Shown here in pieces: positions 7,529 to 16,383 of a DNA stretch of 40,095 nucleotides. A model generated the notes under the pieces. The model did not search any database, was not told the DNA's origin, and saw only the letters and a list, made by a program, of their open reading frames with translations. Position 1 is the first letter of the stretch. Each line of letters starts with the position of its first letter. Source of the DNA: Roseburia hominis (GTDB lineage: Bacteria > Bacillota > Clostridia > Lachnospirales > Lachnospiraceae). Made by a program: the position numbers and the translations under genes. Location: the NCBI RefSeq assembly GCF_021531695.1, contig NZ_JADYUI010000025.1, positions 1-40,095 on the forward strand, given 5' to 3'.

Positions 7529-8749
7529 ATGACAGAGTTAAAGAACGAAAAGAAAATAGCTTTTATTGCGTGTGTCAATAATGAGATATATTTTGAAGAA
7601 TGTAGGCACTATATAGAAAAATTACATATACCAAAAGGGTATGAAGTAGAGATACTTGCGGTTTCAGATGCGGTATCTATGTGTGCAGGATATAACGAGG
7701 CAATGCAAAGCAGTGATGCGAAGTACAAAATATATATGCATCAGGATGTATTTATCAAAGATACAGAATTTTTAGACAAGATCATTCAAATTTTTAAAGA
7801 AGATTCAGAGATTGGAATGATTGGGATGGTTGGCGGAGTACAGATGCCAAAAACAGGTGTAATCTATCGTGCATGGAATATTGGAAAGGTAGACTGTAGA
7901 GAACCGGATCTCTCTTACTATTTGGAGGGAGATACGAAGAAAAAGCAAAATGAAGTCGTAGAAGCAATTGATGGTCTCATCATGATTACGCAGTATGATA
8001 TTCCATGGCGTGAAGATTTATTTGTGAAGTTTGATTTTTATGATGCATCAGGTGCATTTGAAATGCGACGCAAGGGTTATAAGGTTGTTGTGCCTTATCA
8101 GGAAACACCATGGGTGATTCATGATAGCAGTTTTGCAAAGTTAAATAATTATGATGTAAATCGACAGATTTGTCTGAAAGAGTATCCCGAGTTTTTGTAT
8201 GCGGAAAATGGTTATGAATTTTCGTATAATGAAGAATGGGATAAGCTTAGTAAAGCGTTGGCAGAAGAAATAAAGCAAATGCTTGGAAGTGGAAATTTCA
8301 GGGAAGCGGTTGCAACAATTGAGGCATATAAGAAAACCGGAAGGAAGGATTCAGAACTGGAACTGCTTGCAGTTATGTGTGATATTATTCGTCTTGAAGA
8401 ACAGTTTCAGGCGAAAAAGAGGTTTTTTTGTGGAATATCAGGATATCAGGATATTTATAAAAAATATATTACGGTTCGTTTTTTATTGCGAAGAATGGAG
8501 CTTGGATTTCCACAGGAAGAGTATGGAGAACTGGAACGGGCGATTAAGAAGAATGAAATATCTTATGAAGCAATCACAACAATCATGTTACATTCCACGA
8601 TTGATAAGGTGCATGTGTTAAAGGAACTGGAACGTTATTATGAAGAATCAGCACAGATAGAAAATGCACAGAAAATACGTCAGATTTACAATAAGATTAA
8701 AACAGCAGATTTACCAGTTGTATATATGAGGAAAATTGACGCACGATAA
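7529..8749 (+). CDS. glycosyltransferase, GT2-like
   Basis: A 406-residue protein. The N-terminal 220 residues resemble a GT-A glycosyltransferase: IAFIACVNNEIYFEEC at the start, a nucleotide-binding region with CAGYNEAM, and MHQDVFI, where QD takes the place of the usual DXD metal site. The C-terminal part (about 240-400) is helical and TPR-like (GNFREAVATIEAYKKTG; YYEESAQIENAQKIRQIY). Start ATG 7529 follows AAAGGAAGCAGG. First gene of a four-gene glycosyltransferase operon with short gaps. It probably transfers a sugar to flagellin or another surface protein in the cytoplasm; the donor and acceptor cannot be read from sequence. Confidence 0.78.
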   Translation: MTELKNEKKIAFIACVNNEIYFEECRHYIEKLHIPKGYEVEILAVSDAVSMCAGYNEAMQSSDAKYKIYMHQDVFIKDTEFLDKIIQIFKEDSEIGMIGMVGGVQMPKTGVIYRAWNIGKVDCREPDLSYYLEGDTKKKQNEVVEAIDGLIMITQYDIPWREDLFVKFDFYDASGAFEMRRKGYKVVVPYQETPWVIHDSSFAKLNNYDVNRQICLKEYPEFLYAENGYEFSYNEEWDKLSKALAEEIKQMLGSGNFREAVATIEAYKKTGRKDSELELLAVMCDIIRLEEQFQAKKRFFCGISGYQDIYKKYITVRFLLRRMELGFPQEEYGELERAIKKNEISYEAITTIMLHSTIDKVHVLKELERYYEESAQIENAQKIRQIYNKIKTADLPVVYMRKIDAR

Positions 8750-8802
8750 TCACACTTTTCGGTCAAGAAAGTGTAAAGGTAAAACAGGAAAAGGGGAAAA
8801 GA

Positions 8803-9888
8803 ATGCAGAAGATTTCTGTTTGCATGATTGCAAAAAATGCAGAACATCATATAAAAAAAGCGCTGGAAGCTTTAAAAGATTATCCGGTGGAACTCATAGT
8901 GGTAGATACCGGTTCGACGGATGCGACAAGAAACATTGCAGAAAAGTATACAAAATTCGTATATGATTTTCCGTGGTGTGATGATTTCTCAGCAGCGAAA
9001 AATTTTGCACTAAAAAAGGCTTCCGGTGATATGGTGCTTGTGCTAGACAGTGATGAATATATGGAGCCGTTTGAAGAGAAAAAATGGCAGGAGTTTTTAG
9101 GAGAAATTGAAAAACAAAAGGGAAAAGTCGGTCGCGTTTTAAGAAAGAATTACTATACCGAAGATCAGGAAAAGCGGGAAAACAGTGAGTGGATTAATCG
9201 CGTATTTTCCAAAGAGTTATTTCATTATGAAGGAAGGATTCATGAACAGGTACAGGCAAAAAACGGAGAGAAATATGAGACTTACCGGACTCCGCTTGTG
9301 ATGACGCACAGTGGGTATGATCTTTCGGAAGAAGAGAAAAAAGCAAAAGCGAAAAGAAATCTGGCGTTGTTGCAAAAAGAACTGACAGAAATAGAAAAAG
9401 AAGAAGATGCGGTAAAAAGGACAAAAGAACCATATTTACTGTATCAGATTGGAAAAAGCTATTTTTGGATGAAGGATTATGAGAATGCCTGTATTTATTT
9501 TGACAGGGGGCTTTCTTTTGATTTGGATGAACGCTCGGAATATGTGCTTGATATGGTAGAGAGTTATGGTTATGCTTTGCTTAATAGTGGAAAAATAAAA
9601 GAAGCACTGAGTTTTACCGGTATTTATGATGCATTTTCTTATAGTGCTGATTTTTTGTTCCTGATGGGATTTATTTATATGAAAAACGCCATGTTTGCGG
9701 AGGCCGTACAGGAATTTGAAAAAGCAGCCTTAAAGCCGGAGGCGAAGATGACGGGCGTAAATTCTTACCTTGCTTATTACAATATCGGGGTAATTTATGA
9801 GTGTCTTGGAAAAACAAAGGAAGCACGTACAGCGTATGAAAAATGTGGCACCTATGCGAAAGCGAGGGAGAGACTTCTGCAGTTGTAG
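8803..9888 (+). CDS. GT2 glycosyltransferase with C-terminal TPR repeats
   Basis: A 361-residue protein. ISVCMIAKNAEHHIKKAL opens a GT2 domain; VVDTGSTDAT (33-42) and LDSDEYM (81-87, the DXD metal site) are conserved, as is FSAAKNFAL. From about 205, helical repeats follow (YLLYQIGKSYFWMKDYENAC; YNIGVIYECLGKTKEAR), which are TPRs. The SunS-like GT2+TPR combination modifies peptides or proteins, the TPRs binding the acceptor. Start ATG 8803 follows AAAAGGGGAAAAGA. It lies 53 bp after the first transferase. In this locus flagellin is the likely acceptor, by inference. Confidence 0.85.
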   Translation: MQKISVCMIAKNAEHHIKKALEALKDYPVELIVVDTGSTDATRNIAEKYTKFVYDFPWCDDFSAAKNFALKKASGDMVLVLDSDEYMEPFEEKKWQEFLGEIEKQKGKVGRVLRKNYYTEDQEKRENSEWINRVFSKELFHYEGRIHEQVQAKNGEKYETYRTPLVMTHSGYDLSEEEKKAKAKRNLALLQKELTEIEKEEDAVKRTKEPYLLYQIGKSYFWMKDYENACIYFDRGLSFDLDERSEYVLDMVESYGYALLNSGKIKEALSFTGIYDAFSYSADFLFLMGFIYMKNAMFAEAVQEFEKAALKPEAKMTGVNSYLAYYNIGVIYECLGKTKEARTAYEKCGTYAKARERLLQL

Positions 9889-9916
9889 AAAGGGAAAACG
9901 GCGAGGAGAGTACAGG

Positions 9917-11104
9917 GTGAAGAAAAAGATTGTTTTGATTGAGGGCGTTTATGATACCATTGATTTATTCAGTGAAAATGTAAAAAAGGCATTAGAGGAG
10001 CTTGGGTATGAATGTCTGGTTTTACATGCACAGTATATGGAAGAAAGTTTAAAAGCGTTTGCAGTATTTGCCATGACGGAGATTACAGCGGCAATTACGT
10101 TTAATAATCTTGGCTACAATCTGGAACTGGTAGAAGGTAAAAATATCTGGGAGCAGTTTGACATCCCTTATGTCAATATTTTGATGGATCATCCGTTTCA
10201 TTATAAAAAACCTTTGCAGAATATGCCGAAAACAGCCAGAATTTATTGTACGGATCAAAATCATGTGGAGTTTATGCATCGTTTTTTTCCGGAAATTACG
10301 CATGTTGGCTTCCTGCCACATGCCGGAATTGAGTTGCCAATAGAAAAAAAGGCGCTAAAAGAACGAAAAATTGAGGTACTTTATGCGGGGGCACTGCCGT
10401 TTTTTACGGCGGGAAGTCTGGTGCCGGATTTATCGGCGATTACCGAATTCGATGCTCTTGATATGGCAAAAAACGTTTTGGAGGATTTGATAAAAAATCC
10501 GGAGCAGACAACAGAATTTGCAATAGAACATTATTTAAAAGAGCGTGAGATTTATTTGGATGATAACGCACTGTTTGATGCGATTGTAAAGATGCGTTTT
10601 TTAGATTCCTATGCGACCTCTTTTTTCAGGGAAAATGCAGTGCGGCTTCTGGTGGAAAATGGGATTGATGTGACAGCTTATGGAACCGGATGGAATCAGT
10701 GTGAATGGAGTGATAATAAGCATCTACACTATGGAGGTAAGATTCTTGCGCCGGAGGTGTTGCCATTGATGGCGGATTCTAAAATGGTTTTAAGCACGAT
10801 GACCTGGTACAAGTCCGGCGCACATGACCGTATCTTTAATGGAATGTTGGCAGATGCCTGTGTCCTGACAGATGACTCTGCATATTTGAGAAGTTTGCCG
10901 AAAGAAGCACCGGTGAGATTTGAATTGGAAGAAATCGGAGCATTGCCGGATCTGGTGAATGAGCTTTTTGAGCACCCGGCTCGTATGCAGGAAAATGCAG
11001 AGTGTGGATATGAATTGGCGAAAAAGGAACATACGTGGAAAAATCGTGTTCTTACAATATTAAAAGACCTTGAGGATGAAAAGCATGCGAATACTGATTT
11101 ATAA
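9917..11104 (+). CDS. CgeB-like glycosyltransferase (group 1 type)
   Basis: A 395-residue protein. The N-terminal half (IVLIEGVYDTIDLFSENVKKA; DIPYVNILMDHPFHY; YCTDQNHVEFM) resembles DUF3880/CgeB N-domains. The C-terminal half is GT-B like (VTAYGTGWNQCEW; LHYGGKILAPEVLPLMADSK; GAHDRIFNGMLADACVLTDD), as in Glyco_trans_1_2 proteins. The start is GTG 9917, not the longer ATG-led frame from 9797, because GAGGAG (9903-9908) precedes it and the upstream residues are basic, unconserved and overlap the preceding gene. It overlaps the next gene by 20 bp, so translation is probably coupled. Likely a flagellin or surface-protein glycosyltransferase. Confidence 0.8.
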   Translation: MKKKIVLIEGVYDTIDLFSENVKKALEELGYECLVLHAQYMEESLKAFAVFAMTEITAAITFNNLGYNLELVEGKNIWEQFDIPYVNILMDHPFHYKKPLQNMPKTARIYCTDQNHVEFMHRFFPEITHVGFLPHAGIELPIEKKALKERKIEVLYAGALPFFTAGSLVPDLSAITEFDALDMAKNVLEDLIKNPEQTTEFAIEHYLKEREIYLDDNALFDAIVKMRFLDSYATSFFRENAVRLLVENGIDVTAYGTGWNQCEWSDNKHLHYGGKILAPEVLPLMADSKMVLSTMTWYKSGAHDRIFNGMLADACVLTDDSAYLRSLPKEAPVRFELEEIGALPDLVNELFEHPARMQENAECGYELAKKEHTWKNRVLTILKDLEDEKHANTDL

Positions 11105-12251
11105 ATGGAAAGCGTATAATTACAGAGATATTTATGAAACCTTTCTTTCGATGGGATATACAGTAGACGTTATTGAGCAGCAGTTAAAGAGTTATGACGA
11201 GGATGCCGCGTTCGAAGAACGGCTCACAGGTCAGCTGAAGCAGACAAAGTATGATTTTGTGTTTACGGTGAATTACTTTGCGGTAATTTCTAAGGTTTGT
11301 GAACGCTGCAGGGTAAAGTATGTTTCCTGGTCGTGCGATAATCCGCTCATTAGCATGTATCACAAATCGGTATTTTTTGACTGTAATTATATTTTCCTGT
11401 TTGATAAGCAGAATTTCCTGGAATTTAAGGCGATGGGTGTACCACATGTTTATTATCTCCCGCTGGCGGTGGATACGGATAGAATGGATGCTTTGCTTGC
11501 GGAGGCAGAAGATTTAAATTTATACCGGAATGAAGTTGCATTCGTTGGCAGTCTATATGAGAGAAATACTTATGATAAGATCAAAAACACATTGCCGGAG
11601 TACTTAAAAGGATATCTGGATGCAACGATGCAGGCACAGATGAGTGTGAGCGGTGCAAATATAATAGAAGAAATGCTGACACCGGACATTCTGGAAGAGA
11701 TTGCGGAATATTTTTCTTTGGAAAAATCAGAAGATTCTTTTTCCAGTCTTGGGCTTATTTTTTCAACTACGGTGCTTGGATTTAAAATTGCTGCGATGCA
11801 GCGGAAAAAGGGATTGTTAGAACTATCCAAACATGTTCCGGTTACTATATATACAAACAGTAATACGGCAGATTTGTTGCGTGTTACCTATCGTGGTTCT
11901 GTGGATTACTGGACACAGATGCCAAAAGTGTTTCATATGAGTAAAATCAATCTGAATTTTACGATTCCAAATATTTATACCGGTTTACCGCTTCGGATGT
12001 GGGATATTCTTGGAGCCGGTGGATTTTTAATGACAAATTATCAGGCGGAGCTTCCCGATTTCTTTACGGAGAATAAGGATTTTGTCTGCTTTGACGGCGA
12101 AAAAGATCTGGTGGAAAAGACGTTGTATTATCTGTCACATGAGAAAGAAAGGCAGGCAATTGCAAGAAGTGGACATGAAAAAGTTAAGACCCTTCATACC
12201 TACCGGATTCGAATCAAAGAAATGCTTGATATTTTGGAAAAATCAAAATGA
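11085..12251 (+). CDS. CgeB/DUF3880-like glycosyltransferase
   Basis: A 388-residue GT-B-type protein. RILIYKWKAYNYRD begins the N-domain; VKYVSWSCDNPLISMYHK and IFLFDKQNFLEFKAMGVPHVYYLPLAVD are the conserved DUF3880 features. The C-domain carries YRGSVDYWTQMPKVFHMSK and GLPLRMWDILGAGGFLMTN, which bind the nucleotide sugar in this family. Start ATG 11085 is preceded by GAGG at 11072-11075; it lies inside the end of the previous gene. Last gene of the four-transferase operon, closed by the terminator at 12282-12318. The sugar added is unknown. Confidence 0.8.
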   Translation: MRILIYKWKAYNYRDIYETFLSMGYTVDVIEQQLKSYDEDAAFEERLTGQLKQTKYDFVFTVNYFAVISKVCERCRVKYVSWSCDNPLISMYHKSVFFDCNYIFLFDKQNFLEFKAMGVPHVYYLPLAVDTDRMDALLAEAEDLNLYRNEVAFVGSLYERNTYDKIKNTLPEYLKGYLDATMQAQMSVSGANIIEEMLTPDILEEIAEYFSLEKSEDSFSSLGLIFSTTVLGFKIAAMQRKKGLLELSKHVPVTIYTNSNTADLLRVTYRGSVDYWTQMPKVFHMSKINLNFTIPNIYTGLPLRMWDILGAGGFLMTNYQAELPDFFTENKDFVCFDGEKDLVEKTLYYLSHEKERQAIARSGHEKVKTLHTYRIRIKEMLDILEKSK

Positions 12252-12281
12252 TGAGAAAGGTGTCTTGCGGATTTTTATATA

Positions 12282-12318
12282 AAAAGAAACCATGCCATGA
12301 AACAGCAAGGTTTCTTTT
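12282..12318. terminator. bidirectional terminator between the glycosyltransferases and the FliD-like gene
   Basis: AAAAGAAACC (12282-12291) pairs with GGTTTCTTTT (12309-12318) around a 17-nt loop. The A-rich/T-rich ends give a U-tract in both directions, suited to two convergent units. Confidence 0.7.
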
Positions 12319-12348
12319 GGATAGTCTGGTTAATTTATATTCGTTGTA

Positions 12349-13647
12349 CTAGCAATAGCGGTCTAACATCATACCGGAATAAATACTGCTGACATACGGA
12401 GCAACAAAGTTGTGCCCCGGATTTTTATAAGCAATTGTGATTTTATCAACATAAGCAATCGGGTCTAAAGATGCCTGATTCGCTTTTTCTTTTAAGATAT
12501 CCTTAAAACTGTTCAAAGCCAGAAAAGACTGGGAGGTATTTTCGGCTGTGACGGAATGGGTAAGGGTATCCCGGTCGATTTCAATAAAACCATTATCTTC
12601 AATATTAAGTCCCATGGATTGAAAATCCGTATAAAAACGATAGGCGGCACCGGATATATCATGGAGTAATTTATGACTTTGCGGTTGGGTATCCGAATAA
12701 GTATAAGCAGCCCTTATCATGGAATTGTAGGAATCAATCAGAGTTTCTACATTATCAGCAATTGCATCTGCATTCGTCTTAAAACCAATCAGAACAGGGG
12801 AGTCATCCTTGTTGAGATCATGTAGTGTTACTTCAAAAGCATTATTGATGGTAAAGGTGTTAGAATACGAGGAATGTTCTTTTCCATTGATATAAAAAAT
12901 AGAATTTTCTGCATTCGACGCTACATTTCCGATACCAAGTGTCTCTAAGGCACGAATAGAATTTTCGTCTGCTGCCGGATAAATAGAAAAAAGAGACGTA
13001 TCATTTTCCTCCAGTCCGGTTTGCAGTGATTCAAGCCGTAAAGCACTCATGTTCTGGTCGTTTGTTACAAATTTCGCGCGCAACCCAATGCCGGAACCAT
13101 TAATCAGCTTTGAGAGTTTGTTTAAAATGCTTCGGTTATTATCATCATTATTTACATTAAACTGAAACTCATAAGAGTTTGAAGATGTATTTAAATCAAA
13201 GGAATAACTGCCTGGAGCAATCTCCAAAGCATCATTATCCAGAAAGTTTCCATAATTAATCTGTGGAGTCGCAAGCTTCTTTACCACAAGAGAAAATTGG
13301 CTGGTATTTCCCGGTTCCGTGTCATCCCCAACATAAGTCGCGGTAGCAACATCTTCATCACTGGAAACTGCAATCTTTTTCTGGAAATTACTTGCGAGTC
13401 CATCTTCTCCTTCAGATAAAGAAGAAACAATATTCTGGATGCGTCGTGCATTTTCCTTGATATCAATCGCAAATTTTTTGACATCCCCGGAAGAAGAAAT
13501 CTTATATAGAGGGGAATCTTTATTTACTTTTACCATGCGGTTGTATGTGTTTCGCAGTTCGCTTTTTTTATGTGTGTCATAACGGGAAACTTTAGAATTG
13601 CCATAAGTACTCAGATAGTATGAGTAAGCAGTATCGATCTTAGCCAC
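12349..13647 (-). CDS. FliD-like flagellar filament cap protein
   Basis: A 432-residue secreted-type flagellar protein. SQFSLVVKKLATPQ and PGSYSFDLN followed by ILNKLSKLINGSGIGLRA match the FliD N-domain; FYINGKEHSSYSNTFTINNA, NVETLIDSYNSMIR and EDNGFIEIDRDTL match the FliD C-domain. It lacks the usual SGLD-type N-terminal start and the long C-terminal coiled coil, and ends SGMMLDRYC, so it is a divergent or accessory member. Flagellar export needs no cleaved signal, and none is seen. The start is GTG 13647 after AAAGGAGGG; the longer frame to 13704 has no ribosome site. It has its own promoter at 13718-13746. Its place beside flagellin-glycosylation genes fits. Confidence 0.7.
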   Translation of the reverse strand: MAKIDTAYSYYLSTYGNSKVSRYDTHKKSELRNTYNRMVKVNKDSPLYKISSSGDVKKFAIDIKENARRIQNIVSSLSEGEDGLASNFQKKIAVSSDEDVATATYVGDDTEPGNTSQFSLVVKKLATPQINYGNFLDNDALEIAPGSYSFDLNTSSNSYEFQFNVNNDDNNRSILNKLSKLINGSGIGLRAKFVTNDQNMSALRLESLQTGLEENDTSLFSIYPAADENSIRALETLGIGNVASNAENSIFYINGKEHSSYSNTFTINNAFEVTLHDLNKDDSPVLIGFKTNADAIADNVETLIDSYNSMIRAAYTYSDTQPQSHKLLHDISGAAYRFYTDFQSMGLNIEDNGFIEIDRDTLTHSVTAENTSQSFLALNSFKDILKEKANQASLDPIAYVDKITIAYKNPGHNFVAPYVSSIYSGMMLDRYC

Positions 13648-13717
13648 AAAAATCCCTCCTTTCTTCCTTGAAATGTGTATTACACAGGGATAGTCTAAAT
13701 CCATTTATATTCCATAC

Positions 13718-13746
13718 ATTATAGTACGGAAAAACCAATTTGTCAC
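13718..13746 (-). promoter_or_regulatory. sigma-A promoter for the FliD-like gene
   Basis: On the minus strand GTGACA (13741-13746) and TATAAT (13718-13723) are 17 bp apart, a near-consensus housekeeping promoter. No sigma-28 (flagellar) promoter was found there. Confidence 0.75.
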
Positions 13747-13879
13747 GATAAAATTCTACTTTAGTATACTATTTCGGCACAAATATAAAAAAATATTAGG
13801 GAAAATCAGAAGAAATTTTATACTTGATTTCTGATTGGGGGAATGGTATCATGTATCAATAATCAGTGTCAAAAAAGTA

Positions 13880-13908
13880 TTGACGCGGCATAGAGATTGT
13901 GATATATT
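13880..13908 (+). promoter_or_regulatory. sigma-A promoter of the rpmG-secE-nusG-rplKA unit
   Basis: TTGACG (13880-13885), 17-bp spacer, TATATT (13903-13908). The next start codon, rpmG, is 80 bp downstream. Confidence 0.8.
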
Positions 13909-13988
13909 AGACTAGCGATTGTAACAGGTCTTTTTTTTATGCTTAAAATTAGGCCAGAAGCAAAAGAAATTAAACGGAGGTGGAAGTT

Positions 13989-14138
13989 GTGCGAACGAAG
14001 ATTACATTAGCATGCACAGAGTGTAAGCAGCGTAACTATAACATGACCAAGGACAAAAAAGCTCATCCGGACAGAATGGAGACCAAGAAGTATTGTAGAT
14101 TCTGCAAGACTCATACATTACACAAGGAAACCAAATAA
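13989..14138 (+). CDS. rpmG: 50S ribosomal protein L33
   Basis: A 49-residue protein starting at GTG 13989 after ACGGAGGTGG. It reads [17 protein letters not shown] near the start and [14 protein letters not shown] at the end; the two CXXC pairs make the zinc-binding (C+) form of L33. Full length for the family. It leads the secE-nusG operon, the usual place in Firmicutes. Confidence 0.95.
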   Translation: MRTKITLACTECKQRNYNMTKDKKAHPDRMETKKYCRFCKTHTLHKETK

Positions 14139-14167
14139 GGAAGTTTGAGCAGTAAGGAAGTGAGATA

Positions 14168-14377
14168 ATGGGAGAAACCGAGAATACAAGCAAAGCTCCA
14201 AAGGAGAACTGGTTTGCCGGCCTCAAGGCTGAATTTAAGAAGATAATTTGGCCTACGAAAGAATCACTTGCCAAACAGACGACAGCAGTCGTTATTGTGT
14301 CAGTAGTTGTAGGTTTGATTATCACATTGTTGGATTTCTTTATCCAGCATGGTGTTGATTTCCTGGTGAATTTATAA
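14168..14377 (+). CDS. secE: preprotein translocase subunit SecE
   Basis: A 69-residue single-span membrane protein. The amphipathic helix ends in KAEFKKIIWPTKE, the SecE hallmark, followed by a transmembrane segment (VVIVSVVVGLIITLLDF). It is the essential clamp of the SecYEG channel. The short one-span form is normal for Gram-positives. It lies 29 bp after rpmG and 18 bp before nusG. Confidence 0.95.
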   Translation: MGETENTSKAPKENWFAGLKAEFKKIIWPTKESLAKQTTAVVIVSVVVGLIITLLDFFIQHGVDFLVNL

Positions 14378-14395
14378 TGGAGGCAGAGGTTAGTT

Positions 14396-14911
14396 ATGGC
14401 AGAGGCACACTGGTATGTAGCACATACTTATTCAGGGTATGAGAATAAGGTAAAAGCAAATATTGATAAAACAATTGAAAACAGACATCTGGAGGACCAG
14501 ATTTTAGAGGTACGCGTTCCGATGCAGGATGTCGTAGAACTGAAAAATGGTGCGAAAAAGCAGGTTCAGAAGAAAATGTTTCCGGGCTATGTACTTATCA
14601 ATATGGTTATGAATGATGACACATGGTATGTTGTCAGAAATACCAGAGGAGTTACCGGATTTGTTGGTCCGGGATCTAAGCCGGTACCGCTTACAGACGC
14701 TGAGATGAATTCACTTGGAATCCAATCAGACAACGTAATAGTCGACTTTGAAGAAGGAGATATGGTGGTTGTGACCGGAGGTGTGTGGAAGGATACCGTC
14801 GGTGCGATTCAGACAATCAACCATGGAAAGCAGATTGTTACGATTAACGTTGACTTATTCGGTCGCGAAACACCGGTAGAAATAAGTTTCGCAGAAGTAA
14901 AGAAGATGTAA
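14396..14911 (+). CDS. nusG: transcription termination/antitermination protein NusG
   Basis: A 171-residue protein with the NGN domain ([40 protein letters not shown]) that binds the RNA polymerase clamp, and a C-terminal KOW domain ([19 protein letters not shown]) that binds Rho or S10. Normal length. It follows secE in the same unit and precedes rplK. Confidence 0.96.
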   Translation: MAEAHWYVAHTYSGYENKVKANIDKTIENRHLEDQILEVRVPMQDVVELKNGAKKQVQKKMFPGYVLINMVMNDDTWYVVRNTRGVTGFVGPGSKPVPLTDAEMNSLGIQSDNVIVDFEEGDMVVVTGGVWKDTVGAIQTINHGKQIVTINVDLFGRETPVEISFAEVKKM

Positions 14912-14936
14912 AGATTTTAAAAGGAGGCAACCTCAA

Positions 14937-15362
14937 ATGGCAAAGAAAGTAGAAGGATATATCAAATTACAGATTGCTGCAGGAAAAGCTACACCGGCTC
15001 CACCAGTTGGACCAGCTTTAGGACAGCATGGTGTAAACATTGTTGAATTTACAAAACAGTTCAACGCTAAGACAGCAGATATGGGCGATACGATCGTTCC
15101 TGTTGTTATTACAGTATATGCGGACAGAAGCTTCAGCTTCATCACAAAGACTCCGCCTGCAGCAGTATTAATTAAGAAAGCTTGCAACTTAAAGACAGCG
15201 TCTGCTACACCAAACAAGACAAAAGTTGCTACACTTTCCAAAGCAAAATTACAGGAAATCGCTGAAACAAAAATGCCTGACTTAAATGCAGCATCTCTCG
15301 AAGCTGCAATGAGCATGATTGCAGGAACTGCAAGAAGTATGGGCGTAGAAGTAGAACAGTAG
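14937..15362 (+). CDS. rplK: 50S ribosomal protein L11
   Basis: A 141-residue protein with the family signature [20 protein letters not shown] at 9-28 and the C-terminal rRNA-binding domain ([18 protein letters not shown]). It forms the GTPase-associated stalk base with 23S rRNA. Start ATG 14937 after AAAAGGAGG. It is upstream of rplA, as in all Firmicutes. Confidence 0.97.
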   Translation: MAKKVEGYIKLQIAAGKATPAPPVGPALGQHGVNIVEFTKQFNAKTADMGDTIVPVVITVYADRSFSFITKTPPAAVLIKKACNLKTASATPNKTKVATLSKAKLQEIAETKMPDLNAASLEAAMSMIAGTARSMGVEVEQ

Positions 15363-15379
15363 TTAGAAGTTAAAAAATC

Positions 15380-15408
15380 GTGGGAGGGACCTCTCCCGAT
15401 ACTACCAC
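15380..15408 (+). promoter_or_regulatory. candidate L1 autoregulatory hairpin before rplA
   Basis: In the 62-bp rplK-rplA gap GTGG (15380-15383) pairs with CCAC (15405-15408) and encloses a GGGAG/CTCCC stem, leaving unpaired GATACTA on the 3' side. The shape resembles known L1 mRNA sites that mimic the 23S L1 stalk. Seen only as potential pairing, so tentative. Confidence 0.35.
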
Positions 15409-15424
15409 AGGAGGTAATTGATAA

Positions 15425-16117
15425 ATGAAAAGAGGAAAAAAATATCTTGAAGCTGCAAAGGCAATTGATCGTGCAACTTTATATGATACAGAAGAAGCTA
15501 TCAGCTTAGCAAAAAAAGCTGCAGTAGCTAAATTTGATGAGACAATCGAAGTTCATATCAGAACCGGTTGTGATGGTCGTCATGCAGAACAGCAGATCCG
15601 TGGAGCTGTTGTATTGCCACATGGAACAGGTAAGACAGTTAAAGTTTTGGTTTTCGCCAAGGGAGCAAAGGCAGATGAAGCTGAGGCAGCAGGTGCTGAT
15701 TACGTTGGTGGAGAAGAGTTGATTCCGAAGATCCAGAACGATGGATGGCTGGATTTCGACGTAGTAGTTGCTACTCCTGATATGATGGGCGTTGTTGGTC
15801 GTTTGGGACGTGTACTCGGACCAAAAGGTTTAATGCCGAACCCGAAAGCCGGAACTGTTACCATGGATGTTACAAAGGCTGTAAACGACATCAAAGCTGG
15901 TAAGATTGAATACAGATTGGATAAAGCAAACATTGTCCATGTGCCAATTGGAAAAGCATCCTTTACAGAAGAACAGTTAACAGACAACTTCCAGACTCTT
16001 ATGAGCGCAATCAATAAAGCAAAACCTTCTACATTAAAAGGTCAGTACTTAAAGAGTGTAACAATCGCTTCTACTATGGGACCTGGTGTAAAAGTTAATG
16101 TAACAAAACTTGCTTAA
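15425..16117 (+). CDS. rplA: 50S ribosomal protein L1
   Basis: A 230-residue protein of standard length, with [14 protein letters not shown] at the start and the signature [20 protein letters not shown]. It binds the L1 stalk of 23S rRNA and helps release deacylated tRNA; it usually represses its own mRNA. Start ATG 15425 after AGGAGG. The next unit has its own promoter at 16123-16151, directly after the stop. Confidence 0.97.
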   Translation: MKRGKKYLEAAKAIDRATLYDTEEAISLAKKAAVAKFDETIEVHIRTGCDGRHAEQQIRGAVVLPHGTGKTVKVLVFAKGAKADEAEAAGADYVGGEELIPKIQNDGWLDFDVVVATPDMMGVVGRLGRVLGPKGLMPNPKAGTVTMDVTKAVNDIKAGKIEYRLDKANIVHVPIGKASFTEEQLTDNFQTLMSAINKAKPSTLKGQYLKSVTIASTMGPGVKVNVTKLA

Positions 16118-16122
16118 TTTGA

Positions 16123-16151
16123 TTGACAGTAATAAATTTTGATGCTATAAT
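16123..16151 (+). promoter_or_regulatory. strong sigma-A promoter of rplJ-rplL
   Basis: TTGACA (16123-16128), 17-bp spacer, TATAAT (16146-16151): both boxes match consensus. Confidence 0.9.
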
Positions 16152-16157
16152 AGCAAA

Positions 16158-16277
16158 GCATATTGCCGAAGACAGCAGGTGCCGCAAGGCGTAATCGTAA
16201 GAACCTGCCGAGGAAACAAGGATTTATCTATATTGATAATTATCATCCTCTCTGTCTTCCACAGAGAGGATTTTTTT
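16158..16277 (+). ncRNA. L10 leader with transcription attenuator
   Basis: The leader between the rplJ promoter and gene carries GACAGCAGGTG (near 16171) and ACCTGCCGAGG (near 16203), the paired core of the Firmicutes ribosomal protein L10 leader that binds the L10-L12 complex. It is followed by a perfect 11-bp intrinsic terminator, arms 16245-16255 and 16261-16271, with a run of seven T at 16271-16277. Excess L10/L12 would favour termination. The mRNA continues about 106 nt to rplJ. Confidence 0.88.
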
Positions 16278-16383
16278 GCGCGGAAGGTATGAATCAGATT
16301 GAAATGATTACATTTTGCTCTGGCGCCGCCCGCGATACTTCCTCAAGAGCAATTGAAAAAGAAAAGAAGGAGGTGCACGATTC

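Noticed and set aside
9797-9916. ATG start at 9797 for the third glycosyltransferase
   Set aside because: It overlaps the preceding gene by about 90 bp, has no ribosome site, and the extra residues are basic and unconserved.
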